DNA of 8,893 nt from Immundisolibacter sp. (GTDB taxonomy: Bacteria > Pseudomonadota > Gammaproteobacteria > Immundisolibacterales > Immundisolibacteraceae), in the NCBI RefSeq assembly GCF_041601295.1, contig NZ_JBFIII010000105.1, positions 1-8,893 on the forward strand, in the 5' to 3' direction. How positions within the stretch are numbered: the stretch's first letter is position 1; every line of letters starts with the position of its first letter. The notes under the pieces are model-generated. The model saw only the letters and a list, made by a program, of their open reading frames with translations. It was not told where the DNA came from and ran no database searches. This document shows positions 1 through 6,823 of the stretch, piece by piece. Made by a program: the position numbers and the translations under genes.

Positions 1-2
1 AC

Positions 3-821
3 ACCGACCTTGGTCTGGCCATGACCATGGTGCTGCCGCTGATGTGGTATCTGCGTATGCATACCAGGGATTGGCGGATTCGCCTTGGTTTGTTGGGTGC
101 GATGGCGCTGACGGTGATCGCCATTCTTGGCAGCCATTCGCGCGGCGCACTTTTGGCCATCGTCGCTGCGGGTGTATTGCTTTGGTGGAAAAGTCGCAAC
201 AAAGCGGCCGTAATGCTGCTAGCGCTTTTGCTGCTGCCGGTGGGGCTGACGCTGATGCCGCAGGAGTGGTACGACCGCATGGCGACCATCGGCGATTATC
301 AGAACGACAGATCGGCCATGGGACGCCTCAACGCTTGGAGTTTTGCCATTAATGCCGTCAAGGATCGGCCGTTCGTCGGTCTAGGGTTCAACGGCTATAC
401 GCCACAGGCGTTCCAGGTATGGGCGCCTGATCCCGACGATTTTCATGATGCCCACAGCATTTATTTCGAGGTTCTTGGTGAGCAGGGTGTTCCGGGGCTG
501 TTCCTTTTCCTGCTGATTTTGTGGTTGAGCTGGCGCAACGCTGCTGTGGTTCTGCGCTTGGCTCGTGGTGACCCCGACTGGTTCTGGGCGCGTGATCTTG
601 CGGCGATGATTCAGGTGAGCCTGATCGGGTACATGGTTGGTGGGGCGTTTCTTGGGCTGGGTTATTGGGACTTGCCCTATGGTCTGGCGGCGATATTGGT
701 GCTGTTGCGGGGATTGTTGGAAGGGGCCAAGTCGCCGAAGGCTGCTGTCACCCATCAGCACATCCTTCGGTCCGGTCGTAACGAACAACCCGCACTGGTT
801 TTGCAGCGGCGTCAGGTATAA
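3..821 (+). CDS. O-antigen ligase-like membrane protein, exosortase A-associated (C-terminal part)
   Basis: This gene is cut by the left edge: the frame is open from the first complete codon, so the Met at 21 is probably internal. Counting from that Met, membrane segments lie near residues 1-12, 21-38, 41-56 and 61-79. A periplasmic loop follows (about 80-155), then segments at 157-172, 196-214 and 219-234, and a basic cytoplasmic tail. The loop carries marks of the Wzy_C / WaaL superfamily: GRLNAW then DRPFVGLGFN (101-124), and AHSIYFEVLGEQG (144-156) with the His expected of such ligases. SHSRGALLA (38-46) and the YMVGGAFLGLGYWDLPY stretch (204-220) match what I know of the exosortase-A-associated putative O-glycosylation ligases. 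The known family runs to roughly 400 residues, so about a third is missing. The likely role is transfer of a lipid-linked glycan on the periplasmic face; the acceptor is unknown. Confidence 0.85.
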   Translation, partial: TDLGLAMTMVLPLMWYLRMHTRDWRIRLGLLGAMALTVIAILGSHSRGALLAIVAAGVLLWWKSRNKAAVMLLALLLLPVGLTLMPQEWYDRMATIGDYQNDRSAMGRLNAWSFAINAVKDRPFVGLGFNGYTPQAFQVWAPDPDDFHDAHSIYFEVLGEQGVPGLFLFLLILWLSWRNAAVVLRLARGDPDWFWARDLAAMIQVSLIGYMVGGAFLGLGYWDLPYGLAAILVLLRGLLEGAKSPKAAVTHQHILRSGRNEQPALVLQRRQV

Positions 822-980
822 GTGAGCGAAACTGGGGGCCGGGAGCTCTGGCGGCGCCGGTTTAATCCCGGGGGCGGTTGGCATCGCAGACATGGGCGCG
901 GCAAGCCTTCGCTCTTTCGAATGTGGGTCTTGTCCTCGTCCAATGCCGGAGGATTGCTAACCGATCCGGCACCGCGCATC

Positions 981-986
981 AGGAGG
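981..986 (+). promoter_or_regulatory. Strong ribosome binding site for the kelch protein gene
   Basis: A perfect AGGAGG lies five bases before the ATG at 992. It fixes the start of the kelch gene there, although the frame stays open about 110 bp further upstream. The encoded protein then begins with a proper signal peptide, which supports the same choice. Confidence 0.8.
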
Positions 987-991
987 GCCGC

Positions 992-3508
992 ATGACCCGT
1001 CATAGGCTATCGGTTGTCGCGTTCACTGCGCTGGCTGTTTCGCTGGCGTTCAGTTCCGAGGGGAACGCCCAGTTCACTGCGACTTACGAACCGCTAGCGC
1101 CGTCCCCGTTGAGGGTAGCGACCTCCTGGTATAGCGGAGCCGTGACGAACGACGGCAAGTTCATTTACGGACTTGGGCATAGTCACAATGCGTATGGCGA
1201 TAACAGTCTGTGGGCATTCGACCCGACCACCAACAGCCACAGGCAACTGTTTCCGAGCACCGGGAACAAGTGGCTGTGGGAGACTTACCTGGACGGGGAG
1301 GGCAAGAAGCAGGTGGTCGCCGGCAGTGGCCATTGGGCCACGCTTGACCCGGTGGCCGACAAGGCGCTGTACGCGTTCTTTGGCGGGCCGACCATCACGG
1401 CGCTGACCAACCGAAACAACCATCAGGCGTTCTACATGCCCGCCCGCAACGAGTTCTGGGTGTTGGCGGGCACGACGTTCTATCAGAAAAGTCCGTATTT
1501 CGCGGGCCGGTTCAGTCTTGACACGAACCGCTGGGTGAATCTGTCGACAAGCCTGGCCGAGTTCAGTGCCGGCCTGATTGCCGGCTCCGGCGGCTGGGTG
1601 GCGCCCAATGCCGCCACGGCGGTGTGCAAAGACCTCAATACCGTGGTGCTGTTTGGCGGTATGAACGGCACCGGTGGCGTGCGGATCATCGAGCCGAATC
1701 CGGCGGGGCCGGAGCCTTACCGCTGGGCGCTGGCCCCCAAGCCGCCGATTCACCTGCCGGCCGAGAACGTGCGTCACAACGCGGTGTGCGTGGGAGACAC
1801 TGTGTACTTCATCAGCGGCCAGGAGCGGGTACCGAACGTTAAGTGCTGCCGCGCGCCCGATCCGGGTCCATTCTGGTCGTTCCATGTCCCGAGTCGGGCC
1901 TGGACCCGTCTTGCCGACGGCCCGCCGGGGGGTTACTTCCTGACCTTGACCTACGATTCGGACGCGAAGGCCCTTCTGTATTACGGGGGCAGTGCCAGTA
2001 ACCGGCTGTGGGTATACGATCTTATTGCCGAACGTTGGACCGATCTCACCGGTACCGTGCCTGGCCTGCCACGTGCCGACATGCATGCCGGTGGCTTCGT
2101 TCCCGGCTTTGGGCATGTATTCAAGGGCGGTAATCGATACGATACGGCGGGTCGGAACGAAGGGTACAGCGCCAGTTCCAAGATGTTGGTGGTACGCCTG
2201 GTGCCGCCCAGCGAACGACTCCGGTCGGGTCGGGCGGCCCCCGTCGTCTCCGCAGCGCCTGACTCGACCGCCCCGGCCGGGAATGTCGGCCATGCCAGCG
2301 AAATTGCAGCCACACTGGCTCCACCCGACACCCCAAGCGCGCATGACCGCAGGGATAACTCGGGCGGCTGGCTGGGCGGGCGCCGCCCGACGTCGTCCGC
2401 GCTCGCTGCAGTGCGGCGTGGTGAAAGTCTGCCAGCCGTCAACCAAGCCGCTAACGTCCCGCCTGTTAATGCATCACATCCGGCAACCGAGACTGATACC
2501 GGACGTCAATCCGCGAGCCATAGCCGGGCTTGGGCCGCCACCCAAAGCGCCGCGCAACCAGGAGGACGTCTGGTCTGGACACGGATCCCGCTCCCCGGCT
2601 ACCCAAAAAGCCCGCAGGGAACCATTAAGCACCAGCGCTTAGTCGAGGGTCCCGCCGGTCGGGTGTATCTGCTGGGCGGCGATTGGGGTGGTGGGCCGCA
2701 CCAGAACACAGGCCGGCAGGAAGTTTATTCGTTCGATCCGCTGTCGCGGACCGGTAACTGGCGGCAGGAAGCGCCTTACTGCGGTACCGCTGATGCGCCC
2801 GTGAACTGGCATACCGACGAAGCGGGTGTGGCGTGGGATGCCAAGCGCGGCGTGTTCTGGAAGCTGGCCGGTACGCAATACGGTCCAAAGGATGCCTGCC
2901 TCGCATCCGGCGGCAGTGTTAGAACGAAGGTGATTCAATTCGACCCGGCCAAGCGCAAATGGCATGTTCCAGAAGGATTCGATCAGCGCGATTTTTGGTA
3001 CGTCGGTAACGGTGTGCTGGACCCAGAGCGCGATCAACTAGTGCAGATCACCGATACGGTTGCGTGGCACCTTGACCTTCAAACCGGGCAATGGTTGCGG
3101 TACCCGTTACCTGCCGGACCACATCGATTCAACGCCATAGCGGCCCGTCTCGGGCGGGCCATTTGGTTTGTGAATCGCGACGAGAGGCTCGAATCCTACG
3201 ACCTGGATACGCACACGCTATCGGGTCACGGGCAATGGCCATACCCGAAAAAAAACGGCTGGGGGATGGCGATGACCTTTGCGCTTGGGAGCAAGGTTTT
3301 GGCCATCTGGCCCACGAGTGGCCCAAAGGAGCAACGCCTGGCGGCTGTGTACGACCCGGCGACGAACCAATGGATCACCCTGGACCAGGGAGATGGATGG
3401 GGCAATGCCGGCACCCTGCACAGCAGCGGGCGGGTGATTCTTATGGGTGGCGGTATCAACGGGCCTGCGCATCACAATAAATTTGTGTGGGTTGGGCAGG
3501 TCAAGTGA
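992..3508 (+). CDS. Secreted protein with two kelch-type beta-propeller regions
   Basis: This 838-residue protein begins with a signal peptide (MTRHR, hydrophobic core at about 7-20, likely cleavage after GNA at residue 26), so it should reach the periplasm or outside. Two regions of kelch-like blades follow. Region one (about 40-405) has turns such as FDPTTN (76), LDTNRW (176), YDLIAERW (342), and strands ending in FGG, YGG or LAG. Region two (about 527-838) has VYLLGGDWGGG (558), FDPLSRTGNW (581), FDPAKRKW (650), LDLQTGQW (694), YDPATNQW (787) and VILMGGG (815). Between them lies a Pro/Ala/Ser/Thr-rich linker (about 408-526) that looks disordered. There is no C-terminal PEP-CTERM or other anchor. 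Kelch propellers bind ligands or, in galactose oxidase, house an enzyme; I cannot identify catalytic residues. Its place beside an O-ligase suggests a glycan-related role, by inference only. Confidence 0.85.
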   Translation: MTRHRLSVVAFTALAVSLAFSSEGNAQFTATYEPLAPSPLRVATSWYSGAVTNDGKFIYGLGHSHNAYGDNSLWAFDPTTNSHRQLFPSTGNKWLWETYLDGEGKKQVVAGSGHWATLDPVADKALYAFFGGPTITALTNRNNHQAFYMPARNEFWVLAGTTFYQKSPYFAGRFSLDTNRWVNLSTSLAEFSAGLIAGSGGWVAPNAATAVCKDLNTVVLFGGMNGTGGVRIIEPNPAGPEPYRWALAPKPPIHLPAENVRHNAVCVGDTVYFISGQERVPNVKCCRAPDPGPFWSFHVPSRAWTRLADGPPGGYFLTLTYDSDAKALLYYGGSASNRLWVYDLIAERWTDLTGTVPGLPRADMHAGGFVPGFGHVFKGGNRYDTAGRNEGYSASSKMLVVRLVPPSERLRSGRAAPVVSAAPDSTAPAGNVGHASEIAATLAPPDTPSAHDRRDNSGGWLGGRRPTSSALAAVRRGESLPAVNQAANVPPVNASHPATETDTGRQSASHSRAWAATQSAAQPGGRLVWTRIPLPGYPKSPQGTIKHQRLVEGPAGRVYLLGGDWGGGPHQNTGRQEVYSFDPLSRTGNWRQEAPYCGTADAPVNWHTDEAGVAWDAKRGVFWKLAGTQYGPKDACLASGGSVRTKVIQFDPAKRKWHVPEGFDQRDFWYVGNGVLDPERDQLVQITDTVAWHLDLQTGQWLRYPLPAGPHRFNAIAARLGRAIWFVNRDERLESYDLDTHTLSGHGQWPYPKKNGWGMAMTFALGSKVLAIWPTSGPKEQRLAAVYDPATNQWITLDQGDGWGNAGTLHSSGRVILMGGGINGPAHHNKFVWVGQVK

Positions 3509-3567
3509 TCGACAGCAGGCGGTCTCGGTCGCCGGAAGGCGTTAAGGCGTTGTCGGCCGTGGTTGGT

Positions 3568-3595
3568 CGCTGGCGCCCGTTACGGGGCGGCAGCG
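3568..3595 (+). other. Stem-loop ahead of the methyltransferase gene
   Basis: CGCTG and CGCCC pair with GGGCG and CAGCG, giving ten GC-rich base pairs around one G-G mismatch and a six-base GTTACG loop. The bases after it are AAAAA rather than T, so it is not an ordinary intrinsic terminator on the plus strand. It ends 13 bp before a possible GTG start (3609) and 37 bp before the ATG at 3633. It could protect an mRNA end or damp translation, but this is inference. Confidence 0.45.
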
Positions 3596-3632
3596 AAAAA
3601 CACATCGCGTGGCAATCAACAAAGCATCGGGA

Positions 3633-4382
3633 ATGAGAGACCAGCGAGAAGGCTTTGAACGTCGTTGGCGTCGCCGGTTCGAGGCATGGGGTCAGCAGCA
3701 TGGCAGCGATGCATCTATTGCCGGCTGGAGCCAGTCAGGTCTGGAGGCCCGACTGGCTAATTTTAAGCGTCTTTGGTCCGGGCGTATCGCTGCTGGTGGC
3801 TGGCTGGATGCGGGTTGTGGTGCCGGCACGTATATGCGCTCCCTGGCGGGTTGTGGCGTCGAAGTGGTCGGAACGGATTATTCTTTGCCAAGCCTGCGCA
3901 AAGCGCGCTTGCGCCTTGGTGGGGCGGCGCGGCTGTTTGCTTCCGACGTGCGTGCCTTACCCGTCGCTGACGGGAGTTTTGAGGGCGTTCTTTGTTTTGG
4001 CGTGATGCAGGCTCTGGCCGATCCGCTGCCGGCGCTACGCGAGCTGTGCCGGGTGGTTAAGCCTGGCGGGGAAGTGTGGGTAGACGCGCTTAATCGCTAT
4101 AGCGCGCCGCATCTGGTGCAGGGAACCTGGCGCCGCCTGCGCGGCCGACCGATGCACATGCGTTACGACTCTCCATGGGAACTGGCGGCCCTGCTAGGCA
4201 GGGCTGGCGCCGTGGACGTGGAAATACATTGGTTGCCGCTGGTGCCCGGTCGGTGGCGAGCGGCTCGCCAGTGGATGGGTCGGCCAGCGGTTCGTAGCGT
4301 GCTGGGTCGGGTTCCCCCGCTGGCGGCCCTCGCGAGCCACGCAGTTGTACTGCGAGCTTATCGTCCGTTGGTAACCGCGTGA
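3633..4382 (+). CDS. Class I SAM-dependent methyltransferase
   Basis: This is a 249-residue Rossmann-fold methyltransferase. Motif I is WLDAGCGAGTY (residues 57-67), the acidic residue after strand 2 is D82 (GTDYS), ASDVRALPV (103-111) is the motif II region, FEGVLCFGVMQALAD (116-130) is the strand-4 motif, and VVKPGGEVWVDALNR (141-155) is the post-I hairpin. The N-terminus is very basic (ERRWRRR, 9-15). No clear Shine-Dalgarno is present for either possible start. I chose the ATG at 3633 because it is the stronger codon and nothing recognisable precedes it; a GTG at 3609 would add eight residues. The substrate is unknown. Its place in a glycan gene cluster suggests methylation of a sugar or lipid intermediate, by inference. 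It sits 124 bp after the kelch gene and 270 bp before the next gene. Confidence 0.85.
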   Translation: MRDQREGFERRWRRRFEAWGQQHGSDASIAGWSQSGLEARLANFKRLWSGRIAAGGWLDAGCGAGTYMRSLAGCGVEVVGTDYSLPSLRKARLRLGGAARLFASDVRALPVADGSFEGVLCFGVMQALADPLPALRELCRVVKPGGEVWVDALNRYSAPHLVQGTWRRLRGRPMHMRYDSPWELAALLGRAGAVDVEIHWLPLVPGRWRAARQWMGRPAVRSVLGRVPPLAALASHAVVLRAYRPLVTA

Positions 4383-4514
4383 GCATTGCAGCGCGCTTCG
4401 CCCAAACCATCGACATGAGTCGCGGGAATGCACAGGGCGCTTTAATGCGGCTGTTTACCTGGCATCCGCCCGTGCGGGCCGTCAGGCAATCGGCGCGATC
4501 AGATGCGGCCGAGG

Positions 4515-4620
4515 ATGCTCTGAACGAGCCCTTCGACGAGCTCAGGACGAACGGCAACCTGTTTATTCCGTTCGCGGTGAGCCTGTCGAACCATGGTCGG
4601 AGGCAGGCTATCCAGAGCAT
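4515..4620. repeat. REP/REPIN-like nested inverted repeat
   Basis: Two arms of the widespread 'TTCGACnnGCTCA...CGAACGG' repeat face each other: 4532-4554 and the complement of 4568-4590. They match at 18 of 23 positions around a 13-bp centre (CAACCTGTTTATT). Outside them an exact 8-bp inverted pair, ATGCTCTG (4515-4522) and CAGAGCAT (4613-4620), closes a 106-bp structure. Read through as protein it gives the telltale PFDELRTNG and VRPELVEG strings that this repeat family leaves in many genomes. Such palindromic elements are non-autonomous and thought to be moved by RAYT-type transposases encoded elsewhere. No target duplication is evident. It ends 32 bp before the start of the next gene, so it may affect mRNA folding or processing there. 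Confidence 0.75.
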
Positions 4621-4652
4621 TCCTACAACAATATCGAAAAAAAGAGATTTGC

Positions 4653-5741
4653 ATGCCTGAACTGACCGTGGTGGTGCCTACCTTCAACGAGGCCGGGAAT
4701 CTCGCCTCGGTGGTGGGAGAAGTGGAGCGCGCGCTGGCGGGTGTCGACTGGGAAGTGTTGTTCGTGGACGACGACTCGCCCGACGGCACTGCTCAGCAGG
4801 CGCGCGAGATGGCGCAAGTTGACCGGCGTGTACGGTGTCTGCAACGCGTCGGCCGGCGGGGTTTGGCGAGCGCCAGTATCGAGGGGATGTTGGCGTCGTC
4901 GGCGCCTTACATCGCGGTCATGGATGGCGACCTGCAACACGATCCGGCGCTGCTGAAGGCCATGCTGGGCACCCTGCAGGGCGGTCAGGCGGACATCGTT
5001 GTCGGCAGTCGCCACGTCGCCGGCGGTGGGGTCGGGGAGTTCTCTGCCCAGCGGCAGGGCATCAGCCGTTTGGCCACCCGCCTGAGCCGCGCCGTGCTCA
5101 AGGCCGACCTGACCGATCCGATGAGCGGCTTTTTCATGCTGACCCGCGCGGCGCTGATGGACTGTCTGCGTCACGGTGTGTCGGCTATCGGCTACAAAAT
5201 CCTGGTCGACCTGTTCGCATCCGCGCCGCGGCCGCTGCGTTTTGTGGAATTGCCTTATACCTTTCGTCAGCGCCAGGCCGGTGAGAGCAAGCTCGACAGC
5301 AAGGTGGTGTGGGACTACCTGATGCTGCTGGCGGATAAGCTGGTCGGACGCTTCGTGCCGGTGCGCTTTCTGGCCTTCTCGGCGGTGGGTGGGCTTGGGG
5401 TGGTGGTACACCTTGCCGTGTTGGCGGTGGCATTTAAGGGTTTTGGTGAGGGATTCGTGGCGGCGCAGATTCTCGCCACGGTCGTGGCGATGACCTTCAA
5501 CTACGTCGTGAATAACTCCCTCACCTATCGCGACCGGCGCCTGCGAGGGTGGCGGTTTGTTACCGGCTGGCTGTCGTTTTCGCTGGCCTGTAGCGTGGGC
5601 GCGTTTGCCAATGTGGGCATTGCCGCGTATCTGTTCGACCGGCAGACGTTCTGGGTGCTGTCGGCATTGTCGGGTGTTCTGGTGGGCGCGGTGTGGAACT
5701 ATGCGGTGACTAGCGTTTACACGTGGCGCCAGCAATCGTGA
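4653..5741 (+). CDS. DPM1-type family 2 glycosyltransferase fused to a GtrA-like membrane domain
   Basis: The N-terminal catalytic domain (residues 1 to about 230) is a GT-A fold transferase of the dolichol/polyprenyl-phosphate mannose synthase type: VVVPTFNEAGN (6-16), FVDDDSPDGT (37-46), the metal-binding DGD in MDGDLQHDP (90-98), DPMSGFF (155-161) and FRQRQAGESKL (204-214). The C-terminal part (about 236-360) is a GtrA-like domain with four membrane helices near 240-260, 268-288, 305-328 and 334-356, including NYVVNNSLTYR (283-293). Such enzymes put a sugar from a nucleotide donor onto polyprenyl phosphate at the inner membrane; GtrA domains are proposed to help flip the product. The sugar cannot be read from sequence. 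The ATG at 4653 is chosen because the family begins just before the first strand; an earlier in-frame ATG at 4593 would run out of the REP element. The ribosome binding site is weak. Confidence 0.9.
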   Translation: MPELTVVVPTFNEAGNLASVVGEVERALAGVDWEVLFVDDDSPDGTAQQAREMAQVDRRVRCLQRVGRRGLASASIEGMLASSAPYIAVMDGDLQHDPALLKAMLGTLQGGQADIVVGSRHVAGGGVGEFSAQRQGISRLATRLSRAVLKADLTDPMSGFFMLTRAALMDCLRHGVSAIGYKILVDLFASAPRPLRFVELPYTFRQRQAGESKLDSKVVWDYLMLLADKLVGRFVPVRFLAFSAVGGLGVVVHLAVLAVAFKGFGEGFVAAQILATVVAMTFNYVVNNSLTYRDRRLRGWRFVTGWLSFSLACSVGAFANVGIAAYLFDRQTFWVLSALSGVLVGAVWNYAVTSVYTWRQQS

Positions 5742-5866
5742 TCCAGTGGTTGATGTCTGTCTGCGCGGTCGGCTCATCGTTGCAGCGTTCGCGTGAGCGC
5801 GGAGTTGGCTTCTTGTGTGAGGACTCGAATCATGCAGGATTATGAGAACGCCCTGGATACACGGTA

Positions 5867-6823
5867 ATGAATGCCTCCGATAAGACCAAGTTGGTTTCTC
5901 TCGTCATTCCGGTCTGCGACGAGGAAACCACCATCGGGCCGTTCTTGACTGGGATGGCGGAGGTGCTGAGGCAGGTCGAGGCATACGGTTATCGGGTAGA
6001 GCTGCTGTTCGTCGACGACGGCAGCAAGGACGGCACGCTGGCGGTGCTCACCGCGGCTATCGCGCAGGACGCGCGCATCCGGGTGCTGGAGCTCTCGCGC
6101 AATTTTGGCAAGGAGGCGGCCCTGACGGCCGGTATCGACGCTGCGCACGGCGATGCGTTGATTCCGATCGACGTTGATTTGCAGGATCCGCCGGAGGTAA
6201 TTCTCCAGTTGATCGACGCTTGGGAGCAGGGCTACGAGGTTGTGGTCGGTCACCGCACCGACCGTGGCAACGACTCGCTGTTCAAGCGCCAGTCGGCGCG
6301 CTGGTTTTACAAGGTGGTCAATGCCGTCGCCGACACGCCGGTGCCGGAAAACGTGGGTGATTTCCGGCTCATTGACCGCTGCGTGGCGGATGCGCTAAAG
6401 CGCCTGCCAGAGCGTCGGCGGTTCATGAAGGGCCTGTTCGCCTGGGTCGGCTTTCGCACTGCGGTGGTGGATTACCGGCGTGCGCCGCGCGCGGCCGGCA
6501 CGAGCAAATTTTCCGGCTGGAAGCTGTGGAACCTGGCGCTGGAAGGCATCACCAGTTTTAGCACTGCACCGCTGCGGTTGTGGACGTATATCGGCGCTGT
6601 GGTGGCCGGGCTGGCCTTTGTCTATGCGCTGTACATCGTGTTTCGGGTGCTGTGGCTGGGTGTGGACCTGCCTGGTTACGCCTCGCTGCTGGTGGTGGTG
6701 CTGTTTCTCGGTGGCATTCAGCTGATCGGTATCGGCGTGCTGGGCGAGTACCTGGGGCGTGTTTATCTTGAGGTCAAGCAGCGGCCCACCTACATCGTGA
6801 GACGGGAACATGGAGGCGAGTGA
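5867..6823 (+). CDS. GtrB/ArnC-type polyprenyl-phosphate glycosyltransferase
   Basis: This 318-residue membrane glycosyltransferase has the full layout of the GtrB/ArnC/YkoT group. The GT-A domain shows SLVIPVCDEET (11-21), FVDDGSKDGT (48-57), RNFGKEAAL (78-86), DVDLQDPPE with its DxD (102-110), GDFRLIDR (164-171) and ERRRFMKGLFAWVGF (182-196). Two membrane helices follow (about 238-262 and 270-293), then the conserved GEYLGRVYLEVKQRPTYIV tail (293-311). It should transfer a sugar from a nucleotide donor to undecaprenyl phosphate for use on the periplasmic side. The usual Asn of the PVYNEE motif is Asp here (PVCDEE). The ATG lies in a TAATG overlap with an 11-codon reading frame and has only a poor ribosome binding site. 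Its last 14 bp overlap the next gene, so the two are probably co-expressed. Confidence 0.92.
   Translation: MNASDKTKLVSLVIPVCDEETTIGPFLTGMAEVLRQVEAYGYRVELLFVDDGSKDGTLAVLTAAIAQDARIRVLELSRNFGKEAALTAGIDAAHGDALIPIDVDLQDPPEVILQLIDAWEQGYEVVVGHRTDRGNDSLFKRQSARWFYKVVNAVADTPVPENVGDFRLIDRCVADALKRLPERRRFMKGLFAWVGFRTAVVDYRRAPRAAGTSKFSGWKLWNLALEGITSFSTAPLRLWTYIGAVVAGLAFVYALYIVFRVLWLGVDLPGYASLLVVVLFLGGIQLIGIGVLGEYLGRVYLEVKQRPTYIVRREHGGE

Noticed and set aside
839..871. CCGGGA / TCCCGG inverted pair after the ligase gene, as a terminator
   Set aside because: Only six pairs over a 21-base loop, and no T run follows.
1094..2446. Minus-strand ORF of 450 codons opposite the kelch gene
   Set aside because: Arg- and Gly-rich antisense shadow with no recognisable domain; the plus-strand protein has a signal peptide, a strong ribosome binding site and blade repeats.
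3470..3508. PEP-CTERM or other sorting signal at the C-terminus of the kelch protein
   Set aside because: The end is a plain beta-strand (NKFVWVGQVK) with no PEP motif, hydrophobic helix or basic tail.
4460..4477. TGGCATC then CGTGC, resembling a sigma-54 -24/-12 promoter
   Set aside because: Sigma-54 promoters are expected in some exosortase loci, but here the GC element is one base too far from the GG, and the TTGCA block is not matched.
4379..4660. A 93-codon plus-strand ORF filling the gap before the GtrA-fused glycosyltransferase
   Set aside because: Its second half is simply the REP element read as protein (PFDELRTNG and similar), the first half resembles nothing I know, and it has no convincing ribosome binding site. 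Kept only as part of the bridging-ORF observation.
4623..5777. Long minus-strand ORF (384 codons) opposite the GtrA-fused glycosyltransferase
   Set aside because: It is composed of His, Arg and Gln-rich sequence typical of the complement of a GC-rich gene, and the plus strand carries an unmistakable protein.
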